Below, piece by piece: positions 12,236 through 21,135 of a stretch of 64,000 nt of DNA (position 1 is the stretch's first letter; each line of letters begins with the position of its first letter). The stretch comes from Gordionus sp. m RMFG-2023 (Eukaryota; Nematomorpha; Gordioida; Chordodea; Parachordodidae): contig NC_088776.1 in assembly GCF_954871325.1 (NCBI RefSeq), positions 22,058,508 through 22,122,507 of the forward strand, given 5' to 3'. Below the pieces are notes generated by a model. It was not told where the DNA came from. It ran no database searches and saw only the letters and a list, made by a program, of their open reading frames with translations. Made by a program: the position numbers and the translations under genes.

Positions 12236-12819
12236 TAATTTTTTGTAGAATATTATATAAGGAGGGAATTTGAATAATATTTAAAATCCAATTTAAAAAA
12301 AAAATTAATGAAAGAAATTAAATGTTTATGAAAAATTAAGCGCGAAAAAAAATAATTCTTCTCCTTTCTTCCTACTCGTTATTTGGCATTATTATTTATT
12401 GCCCATACTACGGGTTCAAGGTACTCTATTGGAAAATCATATATTTTGATATAAATTGATTAAAAAAACAAATATTCTTAATAAATACATCTAAAAAAGA
12501 TAAATCGTCGGTCTAGAATTGGAGTGCTCCACTCGACATTTTCAAAATTTTTGAGTTAGAAGTGGATAATTACTAATTTATTCCCAATATATATAAAAAT
12601 AAAAACTAGATTGAAATATCTTAATTTTTGCCAAAGTTATAGCTCTGTAAATTTTGCGTTATTTGCATATAACGATGTATTTTTTGCTTCATATGCATGG
12701 CCTATCCTATTATGTTATTTAATCACGTGTTGTTTTCCCTCCTATTTTAATTTTTTTTTCTATATTGAATCGTAAAATATTTTCATTCCATATCTCTATT
12801 CCAAATTAAATATACAATA

Positions 12820-13322
12820 ATGAAATTTAACAATTTTTTAAATTATGCTTATAATTTAAGTAAATTATTATGAATTACTTGCTCATATAAAAATTGAAAA
12901 TTAAATTATAATGAAATTTAACAATTTTTTAATAATTAACTTGCTCATAATTTAAATAAATTATTAAGCATTACTTGCTCACATAAAAATTAAAAATACA
13001 ATCTTTATAATGAAATTTAACAATTTTTTAATAATTTACTTTCATAATTTAAATATATTATTAAGCATTACTTGCCCATATAAAAATTAAAAATACAATC
13101 TTTATAATGAAATTTAACAATTTTTTAATAATTTACTTTCATAATTTAAATAAATTATTAAGCATTACTTGCTCATATAAAAATTGAAAATACAATCTTT
13201 ATAATGAAATTTAACAATTTTTTAATAATTTACTTTCATAATTTAAATAAATTATTAAGCATTACTTGCTCATAAAAATTGAAAATTTTAATATTTATAA
13301 TGAAATTTAACAATTTTTTAAT
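12820..13322 (+). repeat. Tandem repeat, about six copies of a 97-base AT-rich unit
   Basis: ATGAAATTTAACAATTTTTT recurs at 12820, 12911, 13010, 13107, 13204 and 13300 (spacing 91, 99, 97, 97, 96). Each copy continues with AATTTAAATAAATTATTAAG and CATTACTTGCTCATAT. It is subterminal to the GTCGG-ended transposon. Such arrays in transposons often hold transposase binding sites. Confidence 0.85.
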
Positions 13323-13999
13323 ATTTCTAGAAGCAAAGCAAATGAAAGAAAAAGACTAACAATGTCATCTAAAAGTTAATGCAGGTCAGAGAAAAAATAT
13401 TCATTAAGTTTTTTGGAGCTTAACTGATGAAGCTAAGGGATCTTTCTATAGCAAATTTATTGTTAGGTCTCCATGTAAAAGAAGGGTAAAAGATTCTTTA
13501 AATTATAAAAACTATTCATACTTATATTTTTTTGAAGTGGAGAATGTTAAAGTTAGAGTTTGCAGACAATTTTTTTTACAAACACTTGATATAAGTTATA
13601 AACGAATTAGTTATTTTTTTAAACATTTATACCAATACTGGAACTTATTTGGCTCCTAGAAAAGGTAAAAATACTAAAAAAATTATTTCTGATCAGGATA
13701 AAGATTTCATCATTGATCACATAAATACCATTCCAAAGATGCATTCGCATTATAGGCGAAAAGATTCTTCAAAGGAATACTTTGAGGGAAGTCTCAATTA
13801 TAAAATACTTTATGATTTATATTCTAAAAAAATGTGAGGAATTATCAAGAATTCCTGTTAAAGCTCATTATTATACAACAATATTTACAAATAATTTTAA
13901 TATTGGATTTGCTAAATCAGTTAAAGATAGATGTGATAAATGTGAACGATATTTAATTAATAAAGAATATATGAATGAACAGGATATTTGTAATTACAA

Positions 14000-14347
14000 T
14001 AAACATCCAATGACATAGATAATACCTAGACTGACGATTCATTCATTAAAATGCATTTTTAAGCGTCGTTAAAAGCAAATCAGCTTGACCGGCCATTTTG
14101 GTAACATGTATAGTAATTATTCTCATGTTAAAAACTACTATTAAATTGATAACTTTCTGTCTTATTATTTCGATGATCCGGTTATTCTTTAATAAAGTTT
14201 GCATCAGATATAGGAATAAATTAGGCTCTCGTTTATAATTTTAATGATTAGTGTAACCAAGATGGCGTCTCCACATGATTTGCATTTAAGTACACTTTTA
14301 ATGAATGAATCGTCAGTCTAGGTATTATATATGTCATTGTAAACATC
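14000..14347. mobile_element. MITE, 332 bases, 44-base terminal inverted repeats, 8-base TSD
   Basis: The element runs 14008-14339. Its left arm begins CAATGACATAGATAATACCT and the right arm, reverse-complemented, begins CAATGACATATATAATACCT. The match continues through GACTGACGATTCATTCATTA, about 44 bases in all. The flanks are TAAACATC (14000-14007) and TAAACATC (14340-14347), a perfect 8-base duplication of hAT type. The inside is non-coding. The internal GGCCATTTTGGT and ACCAAGATGGC are a further weak inverted pair. Confidence 0.85.
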
Positions 14348-14354
14348 ATAAAAA

Positions 14355-17200
14355 TTACGTGATACGTGATATAAAACGTTTTCGCCCTCTAGTTGTGGAT
14401 ACAACAGAGCTACGTTAGGTTTTCCTCATAATCCATCTGACTGGACAGATTAAAATGGGGATAAAAATGAGGAGCCCTTCACACGTTTGTGGGCAAGCCG
14501 CACGTACTTGTACGAGAAATAGTCCAAGGACTATTACTTAAACGTCTATGGGCTGATGAGGAATGGACAAAAATAAGCACAGCCCACACCCATAAGATGC
14601 TTATATAATGGGGACCTAACTTTAATCACACGGTACATAAGGCATAAGATGGGAAATTTGACAGCAAATAATAGATGAAAAGAAAAAAAGTTCGATACAA
14701 AATGAGAAGAGAGAAAAGGCAGCGAAAGTAAAATAAAGGAAGATAAAACAAAAGTAAAAATAACCTGTGTCAAGGAGGAATTTATGGGAGATTTGATCCT
14801 CAACAGTTTCTTTATTGATTTCTTATCTTTATTCAACCTTAAAAACTGTTTCGTGTTAAGGTTTAAATCCATGATATCCTTTACTGCCCTATAGAACCAT
14901 AAAGTTTTATATTTCACATAGGTTTTGCCGTTGAATGAGTATAACCAATTTATCGCCTCCAGGACCAGGCTATTATTTGTGTGATTCCTCAGAATATGTG
15001 CAAAAAAGGTAAGACGTTTCTTTTTCAAGGTCACATGCACTTGAGTGTGACGTGACCTCAGCCAAAGGTTAACATTAGAGATAATGTTGGGGTAAAAAAT
15101 GCCATATATTGTCCTAAGACATTTGTTAACAAACGCCTGTAATCTCCTGATCTCTGTCTTCGTAATCTCCCATATATCACCGCCGTATAGGAGAATTGGG
15201 ATGATGGTGGAATAGAATATACGTAGCCTAGTGTAAACCGATATCTCCCTGGATTTCCACAGTTTGGAATATTTATAAAAAGCAGCCCTAGCGTTATAAT
15301 TTCTGATTTTAAGTTCTTCATGGCAGCTACCCCTATTATCTATGTTTACCACAAGATATTTATAGGAGGACACCACCCTAACCAACTTTCCCTCTACCAT
15401 CCAATCAACCAAAGGGGGGCGCATGAAATGATGGCATAATTACCATCTTATCAAAGTTAATATCCAATCCAACCTTTAAGCTGAAGGAATTAAGTATCAA
15501 GACTAAATTATGGGCCTCCTCCAAGCTCTTGGCAATCATGACCAAGTCATTTGCATAACAAATCACCCTATTTTCCAAAAACCATGGCTGATTAAATCTA
15601 AGTTCCAGAAGATTTGCGGCTCCCAGCGAATCGGTAATTATTTTATTCATAATTATATTGAACAACAGCAAGGAGACGACACACCCTTGCTTTACTCCTT
15701 TTTTTGTTCTAAAGGGGGGGGGGGGTAGAAACTTTATTAATGATTTTAAACGAGGCGAAGAGATTACTATAATGTGTCTTAAGAATCTTAATGATATTCT
15801 CGTCAATGCCACATACTTCTAGGATTGCCCACAGAGTATCATGAATAACGCTGTCAAAAGCGCGCTTAAAATCAACGAAGATAAAGTAAAATGGTAATTT
15901 ATACTTCTCACACTTCTGTATTAATATCTTCAATACCAATATAGGTTCATTGATATTCCTGTTTGGGCAATAGGCACAGATGTACTTAGACATAAGATTA
16001 GGCGTGTACGCAAGAATGCGGTTTTTTAGAAGAATCATGAAAACCTTGGACACGATAGATGTGAGAGCAATACCATAATCCTTAAATTTAACAGGATTTG
16101 GGGTTTTGGGGAAGTTATAAAAAATTGTCATATTACAGTCTGCTGGCATCTTCCCCGTAAGCCAAATCCTATTGAACAGCCCCAGCAAGAGCTGAGAGAC
16201 CTCTGAGGGGGCAGCTTTCAGATGTTCTCCTAAGATGTTATCCGGACCTGGGGATTTATTGTTCCTAAGTTTATTAATGGCCTTAGTTATTTCCGCCACA
16301 GAAAAATTAGCGTCAGATGATACTGCGGTATGGCTAGAGGATGGAAATACGACTGGCCTCCTTGAATCAAAGATTTCCATGTAATGGTCCAACCATAGAG
16401 CCATCTGTTTATCCGGGTCGGTAATTAATTTATTATTATCCAGTCTGATTGATGGGAGAGGCTTGAATACTCTTGCATTGCTAAAAAGTTTGAGCTTTTT
16501 AAAGGCATCAAAAGTTCTGTTTTCCCTCATGTCTCTGTCAATCTCGAAAGCTTTCTTTGCTATGTAGATCCTTCTGTCCCTCCTAAGGAGTCTATGGATT
16601 GTAGTCCAGAGGGCATCATCACGTCTATCAAGCGACCTGAGTTCAGCTATCAAGAGAACTGTGTCTTCAGATAACCATTCTTGCCTCGGGTAAGAATTGA
16701 TGTTAGGAAGATCATTACAGGCTTCAAATAGAATACACTTAAAGGACGACCAACATGTCTCCGTAGAAACAGACTCCGGTGTAATTTCGTGTACTGTCAT
16801 CCTGTCTCTTAGGTTTTGGCCTAAGAGCAGCTTTACTTCAGGTCGTTGTAAATTTTTAGCATTTATCGTCCAGGGAGAATATCTGAGCTGATTAGAGATG
16901 GGGAGGCGTTGAGAGTTCCCCCATGAATTCTTTATGAGGAGGTTTGCTTTGATTAACTTGTGATCTGAAATATTTATGTTCCGCATTGCTTTTACATCAG
17001 TAAACCAACCATGAATGTTGGAAATGAAAAAGTCAAATTTGAGAAGTGATGTTGTTCCTCCTATAAATTAAAGTATTACTTTCATTATGAAAGAAGAAAG
17101 TGTTCTCGATTTTAAGGGTAAAACTCCTGCACAACTCCAAAAGCTTCCTACTATCGTCGCGATTTGGTTGTGGAATGGCCGCATTCCCAATTACTCCATG
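14355..17200 (-). mobile_element. APE-type LINE, 5'-truncated, nested
   Basis: Coding is on the minus strand from 17200 down to about 14546, followed by a 3' tail ending at 14355 with ATCACGTATCACGTAA, a short tandem tail of the kind seen at LINE 3' ends. The copy starts inside the endonuclease domain, so it is 5'-truncated. It is flanked by about 115 bases of duplicated target (13902- and 17201-). Two more copies of the last 200-300 bases occur at 32079-32315 (same strand) and about 34040-34310 (opposite strand). Several interruptions are present in the frame. Confidence 0.8.
14546..17198 (-). pseudogene. LINE endonuclease/reverse transcriptase polyprotein (broken)
   Basis: In order on the minus strand: end of an APE endonuclease (PQPNRDDSRKLLELCRSF, IENTFFFHNES, DFFISNIHGWFTDVKAMRN and the catalytic-type SDHKLIKA, about 17190-16940); reverse transcriptase with NKLRNNKSPGPDNILGEHLK, a shortened IALTSIVSKVFMILLKNRIL, FIFVDFKRAFDSV (first catalytic Asp), KQGCVVSLLLFN and ICYANDLVMIA (the YADD box read as YAND); then the C-terminal ILLYGGDIWEITKTEIRRLQ, FVNKCLRTIYGIFYPNIISN and ISRKWR-like basic tail. 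The frame changes near 15800 and 15420. The second Asp of YADD is lost here too, so this copy could not reverse-transcribe. The clade is not assigned; the C-terminal block resembles invertebrate APE-LINEs with an NKCLRRI motif. Confidence 0.75.
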
Positions 17201-17809
17201 ATTGGATTTGCTAAACCAGTTAAAGATAGATGTGATAAATGTGAACGATATTTAATTAATAAAGAATATACGAATGAACAGGTTATTTGTAATTACAATA
17301 AACATCATGAAGATTATGTTGAAACTAGTATTGAAAGAGGTGTGGATAGAATTATAGGTAAGTCAAAAAAATTTTTAGTCATATCATTTGACCTTCAAAA
17401 TGTTATAACATTACCAAGATCTGAGGTTGGATCTTCATATTATAAAAGAAAATTGTCTGTTTTATTTATTGTATGAATAAAAAAGAAAAGAAAAAAAAGA
17501 TATAGTTAATTTATCTATTAAATAAAATGTAAATAGAGCATTTTGAACATTAAAAAAAAATCATAAAGTGTTATATTTGCTCCACTTGCATTTTGATTTT
17601 ATTAAATAAATTTTATATTTAAATTTTTTGAGCAAAAATTTTTTAGGCTATAATTAAGTAACAAAATGATAAATTATCTCTGAAATTTTTAATTAAATTT
17701 AGAAATAAGTTTTTTCTATATTTGATTTTAAACTTCAATGTTGATTTTCTAGATTTTAAACATTTGCGCTAGTGGAGCAGTCCAATTCTAGGCCGACAAA
17801 ATATTAATA

Positions 17810-18980
17810 AAAAATATGAAAAAATTACCAATTATTGCATTTTAAATAAATTTTGCTTCAAAAATGCTCAATTCAAAAAGAGTATAAATTAAAAAAGTGG
17901 GTACAGATATCTGATTCTGGTATAAATTGATCATAAATGCATAAAATATTACTAAATACAACTAAAAAAGATAAATATTACCTTAATTTTGCCTTAAAAA
18001 TGCTTTATGCAGAGAAAATTCAATTTTACAAATTAAAAAGTTCGAAAATATCTGTACCAACTTTTTTAATTTATAGATTTTAGTTGAATTTTCATGGCAT
18101 AGAGTACTTTTGAAACATAATTAGAATTAATATATAATCTTGAGCATATTTGAAGCAAAATTATATAAAATTTATCTTCTAAAGTTAATAATTTTGATAG
18201 TAATTTAAATTGAAAACTTAAGACCCCTAAAATAAAATTCTTTACCATTTTTCTCAAAAACCAATCGATAAAAAATTATAAAAATTAGTAAATTTATAAA
18301 GAAATATAAGTTTAACACTATCACCAATTTTCAGGGATTTTTATTCGATACTTTTTAAAATATATTTGTATAAAGACCTAAATTTTACCATTTTTGAGAT
18401 TTCAAAAAGTTGTCTTTATACGGTAATATTTTTAAAACTTGACGTGTAGAAAAAATTTGGAATACGGATTCGAACTCAGCGTCAAATTCTGCACCAAAAC
18501 TTGTTTTTATTTTCTTCTCCCATTTTTCTTGTCACACAGTGTTATAAATAAGTTAGGATTTAAATATTTGAATATACTTGATTATCTTCTTAATTATTGG
18601 TTATGAAAGAAAAATTTGAGTATAAAAAATTGTAATGTAAGTACTAACAAAAATTGTGAGTATGTTCAAAATAAATATACAAGTTGAGTATTTTGTAGAG
18701 ATTTCATTAATGTGTAATTGATAGAGAGGAAAATTGATAAGGTAATCTAAAAAATAAAGAAAGGATTAAGTGAAATATTAGCCTGAATCTTTTTATTCAC
18801 ATCATTTATTTCATTCATATTTAGAAAGTTGAGGAAATATTGTTTATATCAATTCAAAGACGATTTTTAAAATCTATCAATCCATGTTAGGTATGTGTAC
18901 ACCATCAATTCTCTAAATTTCATTCATCTATTTGTATAAAATAAATAAAATCAACAAATAAAAAAAAATAAAAATAAATA
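17810..18980. other. Interior of CACTG element and hAT, no gene seen
   Basis: AT-rich and non-coding. A stretch near 17935-17985 (TATAAATTGATCATAAATGC and on) is similar to 12445-12506 just outside the left end of the inner element, suggesting local duplication. The right terminal region of the CACTG element ends at 18541. Confidence 0.4.
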
Positions 18981-18983
18981 CGT

Positions 18984-19083
18984 ACCGATGACATGACGTA
19001 GCGATGACATGACGTAGTAATGACATGACGTACCGATGATATGATGTAGCGATAACATGACGTCACGATGACGTAGTGAGGAC
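18984..19083 (+). repeat. 16-base minisatellite with CRE-like TGACG cores
   Basis: Five or more tandem units of AGCGATGACATGACGT (with variants ACCGATGATATGATGT and AGCGATAACATGACGT) run from 18984. The array ends in ATGACGTCACGATGACG, which contains the full palindrome TGACGTCA, the consensus ATF/CREB site. The array lies in the right arm of the hAT and is far richer in GC than its surroundings. Confidence 0.85.
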
Positions 19084-19099
19084 ATCGGAAAATTATAAT

Positions 19100-20240
19100 A
19101 TAGATAGATAAACGACTACACAGTTGACAATTATTGCTTATCTAAAAATGCAATCATATACTCTCAGCAGCTGTAGTAATAATCTAAAATTATATAGCCA
19201 CACAAATAATAGATTCTGGTTAATTTGCAGTGATAGCCATGACACTCACGATGTTAACTCATATCAGAATTTATTATGTTAGATAAATAACACTTAAAAT
19301 TTTAGAATAAATTATGCAAATATATTGAAGCCTAAGTTATTTACACGCCAAGGATGCCATATTAGAAATGGAATATTTTTTAACTATAAAATAAGAATCA
19401 GAGTGATATAAAAGCAATTAAGATTTTATATATTATTGTCGCACCACCTTTAGTTGGTATATTATATTTTAAAATAATAGTAGTTTGTAAATATGCTCGT
19501 ATTAAAAATTTAATTCAAAACTGTTTTTCAAATAAGAAAAAAAAATAGCTTTCTAAAAACACGTAAAAAATAAATTTATTACATCCATTGTGGGATGATT
19601 AATAAGATGTTTAATTTTTAATAATATTATTAAATAATAGATGGTGTTAATAAATTGAAAGCAAATTGTTATTTATATTTATTATTAAAGGCATTTATTA
19701 GTAAAATTTATTAAAATATTAACTGTGATATATTATATAACTGTCAAATAAGTTTGCAAAAGTAGCATCTTACCTAATATTTTATAACCAATTATATATA
19801 ATAGATGATTATAAACTATTTATCTACTTAGATTTTATAAAGAAATCTCTTTTACTTATATGGACCTTAAAAATGTTTTTAGGAAGAGGCAGTAATTAAA
19901 AATAAAAATGAATAATATAGATGTTTAATGATTTTGAACTCGGCTATATTAAATTTGTTAATTTTCAAATAATAAATGATTATATTTATTTAATTAGGGT
20001 TATATAATAATTTAATAATTAAAGTCAATTAAGCTTCAACTGTTAAAGCTAAATTAATATTTAGTGAGTGATATTGATATTATATTTTTAACAGAATTTG
20101 ATTGCAAGCTGATATAGTGAAAATAAAATTTATATGTATTAATCTAATCTAAGTAATAATTATTAAATATGATTAATTTAATAAAAATTTAGATAGTCTA
20201 ATTAATTTTTAAATAATAAAATTAAATCTATATATTACTT
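19100..20240. other. Right arm of hAT, no gene seen
   Basis: AT-rich with no frame. The part at about 19571-19880 has an inverted, diverged copy at 29186-29455 (for example TTATAACCAATTATATATAA here against TTATATAGAATTAGTTATAA there), so two related elements contributed DNA to this window. Confidence 0.5.
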
Positions 20241-20418
20241 AATAGAATTATAAAATAAATCATTCAGAGGGGAATCAAAAAAATTTATTTTTAGTTCAAA
20301 TTTTTGCTTCAGGGGGCTATTCAAGTTTTTTAGGGGACTCGACCCCCTACGAGTCCCTCCCTAGCAACGCCACTGATACAGAGAGAAATATTCAAATTCG
20401 AGGGCAGTGGTTATTAGT

Positions 20419-20615
20419 GGGAGATGATAGACCTAGGCCAAATGGCGTATTAGCAAGAAATAAAAGTTATATTTTTTCTTATTTATACGCATTTTCCGAA
20501 TCGATAAAAAAATTACGGAAATTTAACGAATTATTTAAAATTTGCATTAATAATAAAATGGATGTATAAATAATATCGTGAACGAAATTTAGTAAATTAT
20601 AAAGAAATATGAAAA
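20419..20615 (+). repeat. Left terminal inverted repeat of the Mutator-like element
   Basis: This is the inverted match to 46552-46683 (outer 130 bases) and to 32690-32738 (inner part, starting at ATATCGTGAACGAAATTTAG here and CTAAATTTCGTTCACGATAT there). The right copy is split by the pogo element. Confidence 0.85.
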
Positions 20616-20639
20616 TTTATAATACATAAATCTTTATAT

Positions 20640-21135
20640 ATCAGATTTTAGAATGTCACCAAAAAAGTACTACCATAGTAATACCTTACTTATTTCCCAA
20701 TATTTAGTTGACTCAAAAATAGTTCATACCAAAGGTAAATTGTTGATATAGACAAATTTATAAACCTTTTTATAGATTTAAAAACTCTTCTTTTAAATAT
20801 GAAAGAAGGAGATATATTTTTATCCTATAAAGATTTACAAGATGCTATAAAGCAATATGAAAATTTAAATTGCATAAATCTTTATATATCAGATTTTAGA
20901 AAAAGTACTACCATAGTAATACCTTACTTATTTCCCAATATTTAGTTGACTCAAAAATAGTTCATACCAAAGGTAAATTGTTGATATAGACAAATTTATA
21001 AACGTATTTAATAGATTTAAAAACTCTTCTTTTAAATATGAAAGAAGGAGATATATTTTTATCCTATAAAGTACAAGATGCTGTAAAGCAATATGAAAAT
21101 TTAAATTATATAAATCTTTATATATCAGATTCAAA
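20640..21135 (+). repeat. Tandem duplication (about 240 bases) at the start of the Mutator-like transposase gene
   Basis: The segment with AGTACTACCATAGTAATACC, TTGACTCAAAAATAGTTCAT and ATGAAAGAAGGAGATATATT occurs twice in a row (20665- and 20893-). Two more plus-strand copies lie at 32310-32690 and an inverted one at 31980-32077. The duplicated unit spans the probable 5' leader and the first codons (MKEGDIFLSYK). Confidence 0.8.

Larger units (their letters stand above)
13902..17315. repeat. Direct repeat of about 115 bases flanking the LINE insertion
   Basis: The stretch starting ATTGGATTTGCTAAATCAGT at 13902 and ending AACATCATAAAAATT just before the LINE tail at 14355 (the MITE 14008-14339 removed) is repeated at 17201-17315, starting ATTGGATTTGCTAAACCAGT and ending AACATCATGAAGATT. 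Since the disrupted gene family has this segment once, it looks like an unusually long target-site duplication made when the LINE inserted. Confidence 0.7.
13380..17476 (+). pseudogene. Transposase-like gene of the GTCGG-ended element, split by a LINE and a MITE
   Basis: Plus-strand pieces in order: about 13420-13600, with WSLTDEAKGSFYSKFIVRSP and VCRQFFLQTLDISYKRISYF; 13649-13837, with DQDKDFIIDHINTIPKMHSH followed by YRRKDSSKEYF; 13840-14000, with FNIGFAKSVKDRCDKCERYL; then, beyond the LINE, 17201-17476, with MIGFAKPVKDRCDKCERYL and KFLVISFDLQNVITLPRSEV. The order VCxxFFxxTL, HIxxIPxxxSHYxR, FNLxFxxPKxDxCDxC, FDLQxVLxxP is a recurrent, poorly named protein family in arthropod genomes that behaves like a DDE transposase (C-x2-C zinc pair, FDLQ at a probable catalytic Asp). 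The gene is broken by frame changes as well as by the insertions. Confidence 0.6.
12507..17797 (+). mobile_element. GTCGG-ended DNA transposon with its own DDE-like gene, superfamily unassigned
   Basis: Inverted termini of about 30 bases: GTCGGTCTAGAATTGGAGTG on the left (12507) and, reverse-complemented from 17797, GTCGGCCTAGAATTGGACTG. Both continue into CTCCACT. The target duplication could not be resolved. Inside are a six-copy 97-base tandem repeat near the left end and a plus-strand transposase-like gene (13380-17476) that is split by a LINE and a MITE. The element lies within the CACTG element. Confidence 0.7.
11490..18544 (-). mobile_element. CACTG-ended DNA transposon (CMC/EnSpm-like), nested in the hAT
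   Basis: The termini are CACTGTGTGATAA on the left (11493) and, reverse-complemented on the right, CACTGTGTGACAA (ending 18541), each followed by a GGGAGAA...AAAATAAAA motif. The element is flanked by TTA on both sides (11490-11492, 18542-18544), a 3-base duplication as made by CACTA/EnSpm-like elements. The left end encodes, on the minus strand, a cysteine-rich protein often found in invertebrate transposons of this kind. A second, GTCGG-ended element (12507-17797) interrupts it. No transposase core was recognised in the remaining 1.8 kb, so the superfamily call rests on termini, TSD length and the zinc-finger gene. Confidence 0.65.
8603..20383. mobile_element. hAT transposon with nested insertions (8611-20375), 8-base TSD
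   Basis: The left end CAGGGGCGTCGCTAGCC (from 8611) and the right end, reverse-complemented CAGTGGCGTTGCTAGG (to 20375), are hAT-type inverted termini. They are flanked by an 8-base duplication, ATACGGAG (8603-8610) and ATACAGAG (20376-20383), with one difference. Removing the nested CACTG element (11493-18541) leaves about 4.7 kb, a normal hAT length. No hAT transposase can be read in what remains, so the element is old or non-autonomous. A segment at 19571-19880 recurs inverted at about 29186-29455, so a relative lies nearby. Confidence 0.85.

Noticed and set aside
12820-13322. Regular tandem array considered as CRISPR
   Set aside because: The unit is 97 bases without unique spacers, it lies in a eukaryotic transposon, and there are no cas genes.
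14022-14325. The 14.0-14.3 kb palindrome considered as a mariner MITE with TA duplication
   Set aside because: The inverted ends extend outward to 14008 and 14339, where a perfect 8-base duplication appears, so a hAT-type MITE fits better.
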